Source: JABMQB01 sp963666575
GTDB taxonomy: Bacteria; Bacteroidota; Bacteroidia; Bacteroidales; Prolixibacteraceae
Direction of reading: 5' to 3'
Length of the DNA: 64,000 bases
Assembly: GCA_963666575.2 (NCBI GenBank)
Contig: CAXXYG010000019.1
Span: forward strand, 310,001-374,000
Under the pieces are notes generated by a model. It ran no database searches, was not told the origin of the DNA, and worked only from the letters and a program-made list of their open reading frames with translations. The position numbers and the translations under genes were made by a program. This document shows positions 9,233 through 18,459 of this stretch, piece by piece; positions within the stretch are counted from its first letter, which is position 1; each line of letters begins with the position of its first letter.

Positions 9233-11422
9233 ATGTCTGAAGATAAAAATCTGCTTTTAAAAACGATTACCCAACACGACCTGGAATTGCTATTGCAGTT
9301 TACTTTTGATGGTTTGCTAATTCTTCAGGACAACAAAATAATAGACCTCAATAATGCTTTTACAGATATTACCGGTTATACAAAAAAAGAATTATTAGGC
9401 ACAGACATACTCGATTTATTTGACGATTCGGCCAACAATCATGTGGTTTTAATGAAGCTTTCTCATCCATCGCCAGCAAGGTTTACCCTAAGAATAAAAA
9501 ACAAAAATGGAAATACTGTCCATATCGATATTCAAACCAGGGACCTAAACTTAAATGGCAAACCGATAATAGCCTCAACAATACGCGATATTACAACCTT
9601 TAAAACAACGGAACAAACACTCACTCTTAACGAAAAAAAGTTAAGGAACTTGTTTGACTATATTAACGATGCCTGGATCTCAACAACTCTTACCAATAAA
9701 ATAATCGATTGCAACAAATCACTCATCACGCTGCTTGGTTATACAAAAAAAGAGCTCACACAGCTAACATACAACGATATAACACCTTTAAAATGGCACC
9801 AATCAGAAAAAAAAATTGTGTCGGAAATCCTTATAAATAAACTCACAAAAGGTGCATATGAAAAAGAATTTATTAAAAACAATGGCACAACTATCCCTGT
9901 TAAAATTTCGGTACACGTTAATAAAGGGTACGATGGATTACCCTCCTCTTTTTGGTTTCTTGTAAAAGACCTGACAGAACAAAAAAAAGCAAAAAAAGAA
10001 TTATATGACAGTCAGCAAAGGTACCGTTTATTGCTCGAAAACTCAGGAATAGGAATTGGCTATTATAATTTAAGCGGAAGGGCAATATTGCTCAACAATA
10101 TAGCTGCACGTGAACTTCAGGGCCAGCCGTCCGATTTTGTAGGAAAATCGCTTTTTGAATTGTACGGTGGCGATTTTGGCAAAAAGTATTACCAACGTAT
10201 TTTACAGTCAGCGCGATTTAACCACCCGCTTGAATTTGAAGATTTAGTACAAACATCATCTGGCGACAAATGGTATTTATCGATTTACTCAAAAATTTTT
10301 GATGAGAGAAAAGAAATTAATGGTGTACAAATAGCCACACATGATATTACAGGGCGGAAACAAGCCGAGATAGCACTACGTGAAAATGAAGAAAAATTCA
10401 GATTGTTATTCAGCAACATGCACAATGCTTTTGCTCTTCACAAAATAATCACGGATAATAATAACGTTCCAATCGATTATGAATTTATTGAAGTAAATCC
10501 GGAATTCGAAAACCTGACTGGCCTTAAAAAAGACAATATAATCAATAAACGGGTGTTAGAAGTATTGCCCGGCATTGAGGATAAATGGATTGAAAAATAC
10601 GGTAAGGTAGCCTTAACAGGTAAACCAAATAACTTTCTGGATTTTTCAATAACATTCAATAAATACTTCGAAGTTTCGGCTTATTCACCCAAACCCGGTT
10701 ATTTTGCAACTACTTTCTCTGATGTTACCCGAAGAATTACATTTGAAAAAGAAGTTGGTGAGTACCAGCAAAAATTAAAGGCACTTAACTCGCAGCTTGT
10801 CCTCATCGAAGAAAAAGAAAAAAGAAGATTAGCTATAAATTTACACGACCATTTTAGCCAGTTGCTTGCGATTTCTAAAATGAAAACAACTGAATTAATT
10901 AACTATAGCGATACTGAACATATCAAATCAGAACTTGAAGAAATCAGGAAATACCTCGATAAAGCTTTAACCAATTCCCGAAAACTAACATATGAATTAA
11001 GCCCTCCAATTTTATATGAACTTGGTTTGATTCATGCTATAAAATGGAAATTACAGGAAACAAAGGAGACCTACGGAATTTCATACCGATTTATAAAAAA
11101 AATATCGACAATAAAACTGGATGAAAGCACACAGATTATGCTTTACAGGATATTTAGTGAGCTGATAACCAACATCACAAAACATGCAAAAGCAAAAGTT
11201 ATAAAGGTATTTATCGATAAAATAAATGATTTATTATACCTTGTGGTTAAAGACGATGGAATAGGTTTTAACACAGACTCGAATATGACTAAAAAGTCGA
11301 GTTTTGGTATTTTTAGTATTAAAGAACGTATTGATTATTTAAATGGAGCACTTACCATCGAATCGGCTTATAAACAAGGGACTAAAATAAAAATCACACT
11401 ACCATTAAATAAGAAAAAATGA
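9233..11422 (+). CDS. Multi-PAS sensor histidine kinase, NarL/DegS (HisKA_3) type
   Basis: 729 residues, no signal peptide or membrane segment, so a soluble cytoplasmic sensor. There are four PAS/PAC modules at roughly residues 15-125, 135-250, 262-380 and 385-505, several ending in the usual DIT or DLT motif. The kinase core is HisKA_3: KRRLAINLHDHFSQLLA with phospho-accepting His538. A short HATPase domain follows (ITNITKHAKA, then DDGIGF). The stop overlaps the start of the response regulator gene by four bases (ATGA), so the two are translationally coupled and are a cognate pair. The signal is unknown; PAS1 shows no obvious cofactor motif. Confidence 0.93.
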   Translation: MSEDKNLLLKTITQHDLELLLQFTFDGLLILQDNKIIDLNNAFTDITGYTKKELLGTDILDLFDDSANNHVVLMKLSHPSPARFTLRIKNKNGNTVHIDIQTRDLNLNGKPIIASTIRDITTFKTTEQTLTLNEKKLRNLFDYINDAWISTTLTNKIIDCNKSLITLLGYTKKELTQLTYNDITPLKWHQSEKKIVSEILINKLTKGAYEKEFIKNNGTTIPVKISVHVNKGYDGLPSSFWFLVKDLTEQKKAKKELYDSQQRYRLLLENSGIGIGYYNLSGRAILLNNIAARELQGQPSDFVGKSLFELYGGDFGKKYYQRILQSARFNHPLEFEDLVQTSSGDKWYLSIYSKIFDERKEINGVQIATHDITGRKQAEIALRENEEKFRLLFSNMHNAFALHKIITDNNNVPIDYEFIEVNPEFENLTGLKKDNIINKRVLEVLPGIEDKWIEKYGKVALTGKPNNFLDFSITFNKYFEVSAYSPKPGYFATTFSDVTRRITFEKEVGEYQQKLKALNSQLVLIEEKEKRRLAINLHDHFSQLLAISKMKTTELINYSDTEHIKSELEEIRKYLDKALTNSRKLTYELSPPILYELGLIHAIKWKLQETKETYGISYRFIKKISTIKLDESTQIMLYRIFSELITNITKHAKAKVIKVFIDKINDLLYLVVKDDGIGFNTDSNMTKKSSFGIFSIKERIDYLNGALTIESAYKQGTKIKITLPLNKKK

Positions 11423-12066
11423 CACTAAAAGTTTTACTGGCAGACGATCATTTTATTATAAGGCAAGGCCTTAAAAACATCCTAAAACACGAAAACTGGC
11501 TTGAAGTTGTAGGCGAAGCAGAAGATGGAAGGCAAGTTTTAAAAATGGCAAAAAACTTAAATCCCGACATTGTCATAATCGATATAGGTATGCCAGAATT
11601 AAACGGAATAGAAGCTACAAGGCAAATTAGAAATACGAATCCTGACACTAAAATACTAGCTCTTTCAATACACAACAGTATCCAGTTTATTGAGGAAATG
11701 CTTGATGCCGGAGCATCGGGATATTTGCTTAAAGACTGCGCTGTTGAAGAACTTATTAAAGCAATTAAAACGATAACAAAAGATAACATTTATATTGCCG
11801 AATCACTACGGATGATGGTCTCGAAACACCTTACTGATTTTAAACCGGGGAAAAGTAAATCAAAACATATTCTTTCAACACGCGAAAAAGAAGTATTACA
11901 ACTAATCGCTGAAGGCAATGCAACACGCATCATTGCTGAGAAATTATTCCTCAGCCCCAAAACAGTGGAAGCCCACCGCAAAAATATCATGGATAAATTA
12001 AATTTATTTTCATTGCCTGAATTAACTCAATACGCTTTAAAATCAGGAATTATTCAGATTTTATAA
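11419..12066 (+). CDS. NarL/LuxR-family response regulator
   Basis: 215 residues. The N-terminal receiver domain has the acidic pair DD at residues 9-10, phospho-acceptor Asp55 (IIDIGMPE) and a KD near residue 105. The C-terminal LuxR/GerE helix-turn-helix (residues about 147-210) contains LSTREKEVLQLIAEGN and LSPKTVEAHRKNIMDKL. It overlaps the upstream HisKA_3 kinase by ATGA, and NarL-type regulators normally pair with HisKA_3 kinases, so phosphotransfer from that kinase is the natural reading. Targets are not evident. A gap of 182 bases separates it from the next signalling operon. Confidence 0.95.
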   Translation: MTLKVLLADDHFIIRQGLKNILKHENWLEVVGEAEDGRQVLKMAKNLNPDIVIIDIGMPELNGIEATRQIRNTNPDTKILALSIHNSIQFIEEMLDAGASGYLLKDCAVEELIKAIKTITKDNIYIAESLRMMVSKHLTDFKPGKSKSKHILSTREKEVLQLIAEGNATRIIAEKLFLSPKTVEAHRKNIMDKLNLFSLPELTQYALKSGIIQIL

Positions 12067-12248
12067 TCGCATTAAATAGTTTCAGTATTACAATTACAGA
12101 AACAATTTTGAATCAACTCATAAGCAATAAATAATACAACTCATTATCAGCCGATTTAAGGAATTCCCTTATAGGATATCTGTCCTGTTTTCTTCAATTT
12201 TAATCATGCAAAATAGTCTGTTTATATATTCTACCTGCAAAAATAAGA

Positions 12249-14573
12249 TTGATAATGAGGAGCATAAAAAAAGGCAAACATCTGATGGATAAAACAAATA
12301 ACCCTCAGCAAAAGATCCATCAGAACAAGGGACGTATCAGCCTACTCAACAATCAATTATCGGATAATAACTTTGAAATAAACAGTATAAACAAAGACCA
12401 GGAATTAATCCTGAGCATCATCGACAACATGCCAGGAATATTCTATATTTTTAATAAAAAGGGAAATCTTCTTAAATGGAATAATAATTTAAAAACCGTT
12501 ACTGGCTATACCGACGATGAATTAATTCGGAAAAAACCCCTTTACTTTTTCGAAGATAAGTATAAAGCCCTCATCTGGGAAAAACTTAAACAGGTATTTG
12601 CCGAAGGATTTTCAGAAACAGAAGCACAGATTACTACAAAAAATGGAGATCACATATGGTATTATTTAAAAGCCAAAAGGATAGAATCCAATGGCGAATA
12701 CTATTTTTTGGGCAATGGAATTGACATTAATAAAAGTAAAAAAATAGAAGACAAACTTATTTTTAAGTCAGAAAGGTTAAACCGCATTTTAGATGCCTCA
12801 AATACCGGAATATGGGAATGGGATATACTAACCAATACGTTTTATTTTTCACATCGGTGGAAACAACAATTAGGCTATAATAACCATGAATTACCAAATG
12901 TTTTTGACACCTGGACACAAAATATACATCCTGAAGACAAGGAAGATATATTGAATAAAATTAATGAGTTTATCGAATTCCCCGCGGGCGATTTTAAGCA
13001 TGAATACCGAATGAAACACAAAGATGGTTCATACCGGTGGATACAAAACCGTTCATCGGCAACTTTGAACCACCTGGGGAAAGCTGTACGAATCTCCGGG
13101 TCGCACCTTGATATTACTCAACAAAAAAATGACCAGCAAAAAATCGAACAATCAAGGGCCAATCTTCAGATGATTCTGGACACACTACCCTTTGGCACCA
13201 TGATTATTGATAAAAACAAAATTATTAAACAAATCAATAAAACGGGCTTAAAAATTACCAAATTTAAATCGGGCGAAGAATTAGTAGGAGAAAAGTGTTT
13301 TAATACTGTATGCCCTGCTAATTGTAATAAATGCCCTATTCTTGACTTAAATAAAGATATTGAAAATTCAAAAAAATTCATCCGCACCAAAACCGGTGAA
13401 AAAATTCAGGTAATAAAAACGGTATTGCCTATTGTAATTGATGAGGAGGAGGTGCTACTAGAAACATTTATAGATATTACTGAACAGGAAGAACTAAAAA
13501 AATCAATATTAAAAAGTGAAGAAAACTTCCGTCAAATTTTTGATTCGGTAAACGAAAGTATTATAATCATTAATCTGGACGGAAAAATAATTGAAGTTAA
13601 CAAAAGTGCCTTCAAAAATTTCGGTTTTACAAAAGACCAATTCCCCACCCTCAGTTTTAAAAAAATTATTGCAAAAGAATACCAACATCTTTTTGTAAAA
13701 TTCCTTGAAGAATTAAAAACAAAAAGAAGTTTTAACACTGAAGCCGAAGTCCTTCGAAAAGATGGCTCAACTTTTTTTGGGCAAATACGGGGATCGTTGG
13801 TAACTTACAATGGAACACCACATATTCGTACTTCGATAAATGATATTACGGAACGCAAAAAATACGAACAAGACCTCCAATCAACATTAAATGACTTAGA
13901 AAATTCAAATACTGAACTTGAGCAATTTGCTTATGTTTCGTCGCATGATTTGCAGGAACCTTTACGCAAAATTAAAAATTACACTGAATTATTGGAATAC
14001 CGCTACAAAGGGCAATTAGATGAAAAAGCCCAGATATACATTAGTATTATTACTCGCGGGGCCACCCGAATGCAAAAATTAATAAACGACCTATTAACCA
14101 TTTCGAGGATTTCGACACGTGGCAATACTTTTGAAATGGTGCCAATAAAAAAAGCTGTTGACGATGTCATTGAAATGTATGATTTAAAAATATACCAGGA
14201 AAACGTTTCAATTGTATGCAATAAACTCCCTACCCTCAATGTTGATGAAAAACAAATCATTCAATTATTTCAAAACCTGATTTCGAACGCCATAAAATTT
14301 AAAGATAAAGCTGACCCGGTTATTGAAATTGATGCAGTAGAAAAAAAAGACCACTGGCAATTTTCAATTACCGATAATGGGATAGGATTCGACATGCAAT
14401 TTGCCAATAGAATATTTACAGTTTTCCAAAGGCTACACACCCGCGAAGAATATAGCGGAACAGGAATTGGATTAGCTATTTGCAAAAAAATTATAGAAAG
14501 GCACAACGGTAAAATCTGGGCCGAATCAACTCCAGGATTTAGTTCAACATTTTATTTTACATTACCAAAATAG
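12249..14573 (+). CDS. Multi-PAS sensor histidine kinase with a four-Cys PAS domain
   Basis: 774 residues, soluble; an alternative start at ATG 12285 would remove 12 basic residues. Four PAS modules: about 55-165, 172-288 (a PAS_3-type fold, with FSHRWKQQLGY and DGSYRWIQNR), 300-412 and 420-535. The third PAS carries an insert with Cys350, Cys355, Cys359 and Cys362 (CFNTVC, then CNKC), spacing that could bind Zn, Fe-S or act as a redox switch. The HisKA box FAYVSSHDLQEPLRK holds His566, of the bacteriophytochrome-like type. HATPase motifs are ISNAIKFKD, DNGIGFD and GTGIGLAICKKI. It leads a four-gene run with two receiver-only regulators and a hybrid kinase, only 5-26 bases apart. Confidence 0.93.
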   Translation: MIMRSIKKGKHLMDKTNNPQQKIHQNKGRISLLNNQLSDNNFEINSINKDQELILSIIDNMPGIFYIFNKKGNLLKWNNNLKTVTGYTDDELIRKKPLYFFEDKYKALIWEKLKQVFAEGFSETEAQITTKNGDHIWYYLKAKRIESNGEYYFLGNGIDINKSKKIEDKLIFKSERLNRILDASNTGIWEWDILTNTFYFSHRWKQQLGYNNHELPNVFDTWTQNIHPEDKEDILNKINEFIEFPAGDFKHEYRMKHKDGSYRWIQNRSSATLNHLGKAVRISGSHLDITQQKNDQQKIEQSRANLQMILDTLPFGTMIIDKNKIIKQINKTGLKITKFKSGEELVGEKCFNTVCPANCNKCPILDLNKDIENSKKFIRTKTGEKIQVIKTVLPIVIDEEEVLLETFIDITEQEELKKSILKSEENFRQIFDSVNESIIIINLDGKIIEVNKSAFKNFGFTKDQFPTLSFKKIIAKEYQHLFVKFLEELKTKRSFNTEAEVLRKDGSTFFGQIRGSLVTYNGTPHIRTSINDITERKKYEQDLQSTLNDLENSNTELEQFAYVSSHDLQEPLRKIKNYTELLEYRYKGQLDEKAQIYISIITRGATRMQKLINDLLTISRISTRGNTFEMVPIKKAVDDVIEMYDLKIYQENVSIVCNKLPTLNVDEKQIIQLFQNLISNAIKFKDKADPVIEIDAVEKKDHWQFSITDNGIGFDMQFANRIFTVFQRLHTREEYSGTGIGLAICKKIIERHNGKIWAESTPGFSSTFYFTLPK

Positions 14574-14578
14574 ACACA

Positions 14579-15022
14579 ATGGATCTAATCTATAAAAATA
14601 TTAAGGTATTAGTCATCGATGATGATCCTGATGACACAAGCTTACTGGTTGAAATACTAAAGGAATACATTTCAGATATTAACATTGATGTTGCGTTAGA
14701 TGGTTTAGAGGCGACCAACATATTAACTGATACAATAAACCAACATCTATCACTTCCCAATATTATTTTCCTTGACTTAAATATGCCACGGAAAAATGGT
14801 TTTGAAGTTTTGCTCGAATTAAAAAATAGTATCAACCTGAAAAAAATACCAATTATTATTTTCACGTCCTCTAATTCTATTCACGATGTCAATATTTGTT
14901 ATGAAGCAGGTGCAAATTGTTATATACACAAGCCTTCGGGGTATCGCGAATTAAAAAAAGTTATTCTATCGATTATAAATTTTTGGTTTTCGGTAGTAAA
15001 ATTTCCAACACAAAAAAGGTAA
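14579..15022 (+). CDS. Receiver-only response regulator (Rcp1/CheY-like)
   Basis: 147 residues, a single receiver domain with no output domain. Acidic pocket DDD at 14-16, phospho-acceptor Asp66 (IIFLDLNMPRKNG), Thr/Ser at FTSS, and Lys in HKPSG. The C-terminal extension INFWFSVVKFP is nearly repeated in the next regulator (INNFWFTVVKFP), so the two are tandem paralogues. The family is the Rcp1 type that usually serves phytochrome-like kinases, which fits the upstream kinase's HDLQEPLR box. It starts 5 bases after the kinase stop. The likely role is a phosphate shuttle to or from the hybrid kinase, which is inference. Confidence 0.93.
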   Translation: MDLIYKNIKVLVIDDDPDDTSLLVEILKEYISDINIDVALDGLEATNILTDTINQHLSLPNIIFLDLNMPRKNGFEVLLELKNSINLKKIPIIIFTSSNSIHDVNICYEAGANCYIHKPSGYRELKKVILSIINFWFSVVKFPTQKR

Positions 15023-15041
15023 ACAATTTAATTTAATAGAA

Positions 15042-15485
15042 ATGGAAGATTGCAAACAAATAAATATACTTTTGGTGGAAGATGATCCTGAGGATGTTCA
15101 ATTAACTCAGGAAGTACTGCAGATGACCAAAATGAAACTAGACATTGATATTGCAAGGGACGGTATTGAAGCATTGGAATTTTTAAATAACGTATCAAAC
15201 GAGAAAAAGAAAGGGTTACCCGATTTGATATTGCTTGATTTAAATATGCCCCGAATGAATGGGCATGAATTTATTAGAGAGGTAAAAAACGACCATCGGT
15301 TTTCAAAAATACCGGTAGTTGTACTATCCACATCAAGCACTGAGAACGATATTAAAGAATCATATACTTCGGGTGTTAGTTGTTATATTACAAAACCTGT
15401 TGGATTAAAAGAGTTTCAGAAAGTAGTTGAAGCAATAAACAATTTCTGGTTTACAGTAGTAAAATTCCCTGATAATTTGTCTTAA
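15042..15485 (+). CDS. Receiver-only response regulator, paralogue of the previous gene
   Basis: 147 residues with the same architecture as the gene before it: acidic pair at 14-15, phospho-acceptor Asp66 (LILLDLNMPRMNG), LSTSS switch residues and KPVG Lys. It ends INNFWFTVVKFP like its neighbour. Nineteen bases separate the two genes. Having two Rcp1-type receivers beside one PAS kinase and one hybrid kinase suggests a branched phosphorelay in which they compete for the same phosphoryl group, one perhaps acting as a sink. No DNA-binding or enzymatic output domain is present, so output must be by protein contact or through the hybrid kinase. Confidence 0.93.
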   Translation: MEDCKQINILLVEDDPEDVQLTQEVLQMTKMKLDIDIARDGIEALEFLNNVSNEKKKGLPDLILLDLNMPRMNGHEFIREVKNDHRFSKIPVVVLSTSSTENDIKESYTSGVSCYITKPVGLKEFQKVVEAINNFWFTVVKFPDNLS

Positions 15486-15511
15486 AATTTATTCGAATCG
15501 AAAATAAATCT

Positions 15512-18370
15512 ATGGCATTAAAATCAAAATATAAGGTATTAATTATTGAAGATGATTATGAAGATGCCTTTTTAATAGAGGATCTGCTTGAAAACATTGA
15601 AAACTATGTATTTAGCATTTCTCATTTTACAACTGTCGAAAAAGGATTGGAAGTATTACGATATGAAGAATATGATATAATACTCTCTGACATGAATCTT
15701 CCTGATTCTTTAGGGATTGATACAATTAAAAAAGTATGTGCTTCCGCCGGAAATATTCCCGTGGTTGTATTCACGGGCCTCGACGATGATAGGACTGCAA
15801 TTGAAGCCCTGGACCATGGTGCCCAGGATTTTTTAATTAAAGGCAATTTTGATAAAAATCAACTTTTTCATTCAATACAATACGCAATTAGCAGAAAAAA
15901 CATTAGCGAAAGGCTTCGTTCGAGCCAAAAATTAATGTCTTCGGTTTTTAATGATACACCCATAATCATGTATTTTGTTAATAAGAAAAAGGAAATTATC
16001 AGGATAAATGATACTGGCTTAACTTTCACCAAAAAAGCCGAAAAAAAAATTATTGGGTCAAAAGGAGGGGAAGCATTTAACTGTGTCAATTCAAAATCAA
16101 ACCCGCTGGGGTGTGAATTTGGGAATGGCTGCCCCGGATGCAAAATTCAGCAAACAATTGATAAAACTTTTAGAGATAAAGAATCACAACGAAACATCCA
16201 TGCAACATTGCCTCAAATCAAAAACAATAAGATAGTTAACACAAATTATATATTATCTACCTCATTTATTGAAACAGAAGAAGAAGACCTGGTTTTTGTA
16301 AGCTTAAATGATATAACTGAGTTAACAGCCGCCAAAACAAACATTGAAAAAAACAATCTAAAACTTGAATGTTTATTAGAAGTTTCGGAATATAAAGCTC
16401 AGGATAAATATGATTTATTAAATCATGGACTTAATGTGGCGCTAAGGCTTACCGAAAGCAAAATTGGATTTATTTCATTTTACAACAAAAACACAAATAA
16501 GTACATACCTGTTTGTTATTCAAAAGAGTTTAAAACGCTTAGCGAAAAAGATAAAAATCAAATAGCCATCCAAATTCAGGAATCTATTTTGTTTAAAGGA
16601 GTTTTTATTGAACAAAAACCTTTAATCAATAACCAATCCAGCCTGGTGTTAAGTTATTTAAGCGAATCTCTCAAAAAAAATAAAAAAATAAAAAAATACT
16701 TATCCATTCCAATAATCACCGAAGGCAAATTAGTTGCAATTGTAGGTGTTTTTAATAAATCCGAAAATTTTGATGAAAATGACATCAAACATTTAACAGT
16801 ATTAATGAGTGCTGTATGGAAAAATTTAGAGAGGGACATCCACCAAAAAGCAATAAACAAAAATTACGAAAACATTGAAATTCAGGTCAAAGAAAGGACA
16901 AGAGAATTAGAAATGGCTAAAATTGTTGCCGAAAAAGCAACCAAAGCAAAAAGTGATTTTTTAGCCAATATGAGCCATGAAATCAGGACACCTATGAATT
17001 CAATAATTGGGTTTTCTGAAATTTTATCGAAAAGCATTGTTGACCCGGTTCAAAAAGAACAAGTTAAGTCAATCATTTCAAGTGGCGATACTTTACTGAG
17101 CCTAATCAATAACATCCTGGATTTATCAAAAATTGAAGCCGGAAAATTTAATATTCAAAAAGAACCCGTTGACCTTAAATTGGTATTTGAGGATATGGAA
17201 CGAATTTTTGAAGTAAAAACTTCGTTAAAAGGCCTCGATTTTATTTTTGAATATAATCCCAATATTCCGGCATACTTAATGCTCGATGAATTGCAAATAA
17301 GGCAAATCCTTTTAAACCTGATTGGAAATGCTGTAAAATTTACAAACAAGGGGTTTATCAAAACAATCATCGATATCCAACAGCTTGAAGATCATTCGTA
17401 TGATTTAATTATCTCTGTAATTGATACTGGAATAGGGGTTTCTGAAGAAAACATTAAAAATATATTTGATTCATTCCAACAAGCTGAAAGTAACGAAACA
17501 AGGCATTTTGAAGGTACCGGGCTGGGATTAGCCATTACAAAAAAACTGACCGAATTAATGGGCGGAGAAATTACGGTGTCAAGTAAAATAAATGGTGGTT
17601 CACAATTTATTGTTACCTTACATAATGTCCAAAAATCTGATTTTAACCGTCCTAAAACAATAAAACCCATTGCCGACCCTGATAATATTATTTTTGAATC
17701 AGCTACAGTATTGGTAGTCGATGATATAAAAAACAACCGTGAAGTAATAAAAGGATTACTTAACTTCTTTAAACTTAAAGTAATTGAAGCCGAAAATGGG
17801 CTCGATGCTATTGCTATTGCTGAAAAAGAGCAGCCCGAGATAATATTTATGGATTTAAAAATGCCCATAATGGATGGTTATGAAGCAGCAATGGAATTAA
17901 GCAGTAATCCTAAAACATCAGCAATACCGATTATAGCCATAACAGCGACAGTTTTTGATTCATTCGGCAAAGTACTTCGAAACAAAGGCCTTGAAGGTTA
18001 CCTCCGAAAACCAATTCAGTTAACCGATATTGCGCGAGAACTTGTCCGATTTTTAAAATTCAAAATTATTGACGACCAGAAAAACAACAAAACAAATAAT
18101 GTTGCCAAATCACTTGATATAAAAGCAATTCCATCAAAAAAATTATTAAAAGTTAAACATCAATATTTCGAGCTATATCTATCAATTTCAAAAAAACACT
18201 CGCATAAACAAAGCAAATTATTAGCTGAAGGATTAATTGAATCGAGCAAAAAACTTGAAATAAAAGAACTTGAATCATTTAGTTCTGAGTTTCTTTCAGT
18301 TCTTAATCAGTTTAATATTGAAAAAATCAGGTCGATGTTAAAAGAGTTAGATAAAATATTTTTGAATTAA
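15512..18370 (+). CDS. Hybrid histidine kinase REC-PAS(Cys)-GAF-HisKA-HATPase-REC
   Basis: 952 residues, soluble. Domains in order: REC1 (1-130, phospho-Asp60 in LSDMNLPD); a PAS domain (about 140-275) with a Cys insert at Cys191, Cys201, Cys207 and Cys210; a GAF domain (about 295-450); a helical linker; HisKA with His489 (NMSHEIRTPMNSIIGFSEIL); HATPase (GNAVKFTN, DTGIGVSEENI, GTGLGLAITKKL); and REC2 (about 732-845, FMDLKMPIMDGYE). A helical tail of about 95 residues follows with no His of the Hpt type that I can see. The N-terminal receiver lets it accept phosphate from another kinase, fitting the operon. It is the last gene of the run that begins at 12249. Confidence 0.93.
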   Translation: MALKSKYKVLIIEDDYEDAFLIEDLLENIENYVFSISHFTTVEKGLEVLRYEEYDIILSDMNLPDSLGIDTIKKVCASAGNIPVVVFTGLDDDRTAIEALDHGAQDFLIKGNFDKNQLFHSIQYAISRKNISERLRSSQKLMSSVFNDTPIIMYFVNKKKEIIRINDTGLTFTKKAEKKIIGSKGGEAFNCVNSKSNPLGCEFGNGCPGCKIQQTIDKTFRDKESQRNIHATLPQIKNNKIVNTNYILSTSFIETEEEDLVFVSLNDITELTAAKTNIEKNNLKLECLLEVSEYKAQDKYDLLNHGLNVALRLTESKIGFISFYNKNTNKYIPVCYSKEFKTLSEKDKNQIAIQIQESILFKGVFIEQKPLINNQSSLVLSYLSESLKKNKKIKKYLSIPIITEGKLVAIVGVFNKSENFDENDIKHLTVLMSAVWKNLERDIHQKAINKNYENIEIQVKERTRELEMAKIVAEKATKAKSDFLANMSHEIRTPMNSIIGFSEILSKSIVDPVQKEQVKSIISSGDTLLSLINNILDLSKIEAGKFNIQKEPVDLKLVFEDMERIFEVKTSLKGLDFIFEYNPNIPAYLMLDELQIRQILLNLIGNAVKFTNKGFIKTIIDIQQLEDHSYDLIISVIDTGIGVSEENIKNIFDSFQQAESNETRHFEGTGLGLAITKKLTELMGGEITVSSKINGGSQFIVTLHNVQKSDFNRPKTIKPIADPDNIIFESATVLVVDDIKNNREVIKGLLNFFKLKVIEAENGLDAIAIAEKEQPEIIFMDLKMPIMDGYEAAMELSSNPKTSAIPIIAITATVFDSFGKVLRNKGLEGYLRKPIQLTDIARELVRFLKFKIIDDQKNNKTNNVAKSLDIKAIPSKKLLKVKHQYFELYLSISKKHSHKQSKLLAEGLIESSKKLEIKELESFSSEFLSVLNQFNIEKIRSMLKELDKIFLN

Positions 18371-18459
18371 ACAAGTGTATTATTTAAACAAAAATAACTC
18401 AAAAATGTACCCTGCACAATTTGTTAGTTAAGTAAAAAATCAAATGTTTTTTAGTTTGT

